Below are positions 63,719 to 64,000 of a stretch of 64,000 nucleotides of DNA, in pieces. The notes beneath the pieces are model-generated. The model was not told the origin of the DNA. It saw only the letters and a program-made list of their open reading frames with translations, and searched no databases. A program made the translations under genes and the position numbers. Position 1 is the first letter of the stretch. Each line of letters starts with the position of its first letter. Origin of the DNA: Saprospiraceae bacterium. GTDB taxonomy: Bacteria; Bacteroidota; Bacteroidia; Chitinophagales; Saprospiraceae. The stretch covers positions 58,447 to 122,446 of the forward strand of contig BQJU01000017.1 of NCBI GenBank assembly GCA_021604865.1. The letters run 5' to 3'.

Positions 63719-64000
63719 AGTTCGGGGTATAGCGCAGTCCGGTTAGCGCATCCCGATGACATCGGGAGGGCCATTAGCCTTCCAAATAACCGGAAGAAAT
63801 AGTTCGGGGTATAGCGCAGTCCGGTTAGCGCATCCCGATTGCATCGGGAGGGCCATTAGCCTTCCAAATAACCGGAAGAAATAGTTCGGGGTATAGCGCA
63901 GTCCGGTTAGCGCATCCCGATGACATCGGGAGGGCCATAAGCCTTCTAATAACCGGAAAAAAAAAGTTCGGGGTATAGCGCAGTCCGGTTAGCGCATCCC
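63719..64000 (+). repeat. 82-bp tandem array built from a tRNA 5' half
   Basis: Units restart at 63721, 63803, 63885 and 63967, exactly 82 bases apart; the fourth is cut by the window edge. Each begins CGGGGTATAGCGCAGTCC then GGTTAGCGCA, matching the acceptor and D arm of tRNA-Pro. Next is a perfect anticodon-like stem TCCCG/CGGGA with 7-base loop ATGACAT (units 1 and 3) or ATTGCAT (unit 2). The T arm and 3' acceptor strand are absent; a CTTCC/GGAAG hairpin takes their place in units 1 and 2. Confidence 0.9.

Noticed and set aside
63719..64000. CRISPR array or complete tRNA cluster
   Set aside because: The units are contiguous without unique spacers, so not CRISPR; the T arm and 3' acceptor strand are absent, so not working tRNAs.

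Overview
The window is chromosomal DNA of a Bacteroidota bacterium, most likely a member of the Saprospiria (Saprospiraceae/Haliscomenobacter-like). This rests on type IX secretion (T9SS) cargo tails, a PorP/SprF - OmpA-like - giant adhesin locus, SprB-like and PKD repeats, FISUMP domains, promoters with a TAnnTTTG -7 element instead of E. coli -10 boxes, and weak ribosome binding sites. Base composition is moderate, estimated by eye in the low-to-mid 40s % GC. Placement below phylum level is inference.

Layout. 1-4520: envelope genes, with lptD (cut by the left edge) divergent from a SPOR-tailed amidase and an MlaD-type lipid-transport protein. 4669-16399: metabolism and housekeeping, with a small methyltransferase, tilS-lysC, a Na+-pumping decarboxylase set (gamma, alpha, beta), a membrane-anchored amidase, an HI0933-type flavoprotein, free methionine-(R)-sulfoxide reductase and a WG-repeat protein. 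16484-28074: a C11 peptidase, tRNA-Pro, pyrR-pyrB, glnS, argS, rsmD, a DUF3822 protein, tsaD and icd. 28224-33902: a lipoprotein, ruvB and two tandem paralogues that join an effector-associated-domain-like N-terminus to a membrane segment and a C-terminal FISUMP domain.

34039-45693 is a T9SS surface-adhesin locus transcribed leftward (PorP/SprF, OmpA/PD40-like, then an adhesin of about 2634 residues with 462-bp near-identical internal repeats). 46566-49374 is an ECF sigma / HEAT-repeat anti-sigma / two DUF4097-like adhesin operon. 49600-53145 holds two T9SS cargo proteins, one with Kazal-like cysteine repeats and one with dockerin-like calcium loops. 54939-59206 is an efflux set (adaptor, MacB-type permease, TolC) without its ATPase. 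59358-61458 is a split 5'-nucleotidase with a GGTTTAG-rich array between the halves. 61904-63319 is dnaA, followed by tRNA-Ser(GCT) and an 82-bp tandem array built from the 5' half of a tRNA.

The most unusual items are (i) the tandem EAD-like/FISUMP transmembrane pair, (ii) the tRNA-derived 82-bp tandem array at the right edge, (iii) a palindromic repeat family whose conserved edge supplies the stop codon of two unrelated genes while its inner stem changes sequence but stays paired, and (iv) the telomere-like GGTTTAG array. Domain names come from reading the sequence and family knowledge; no database search was run.
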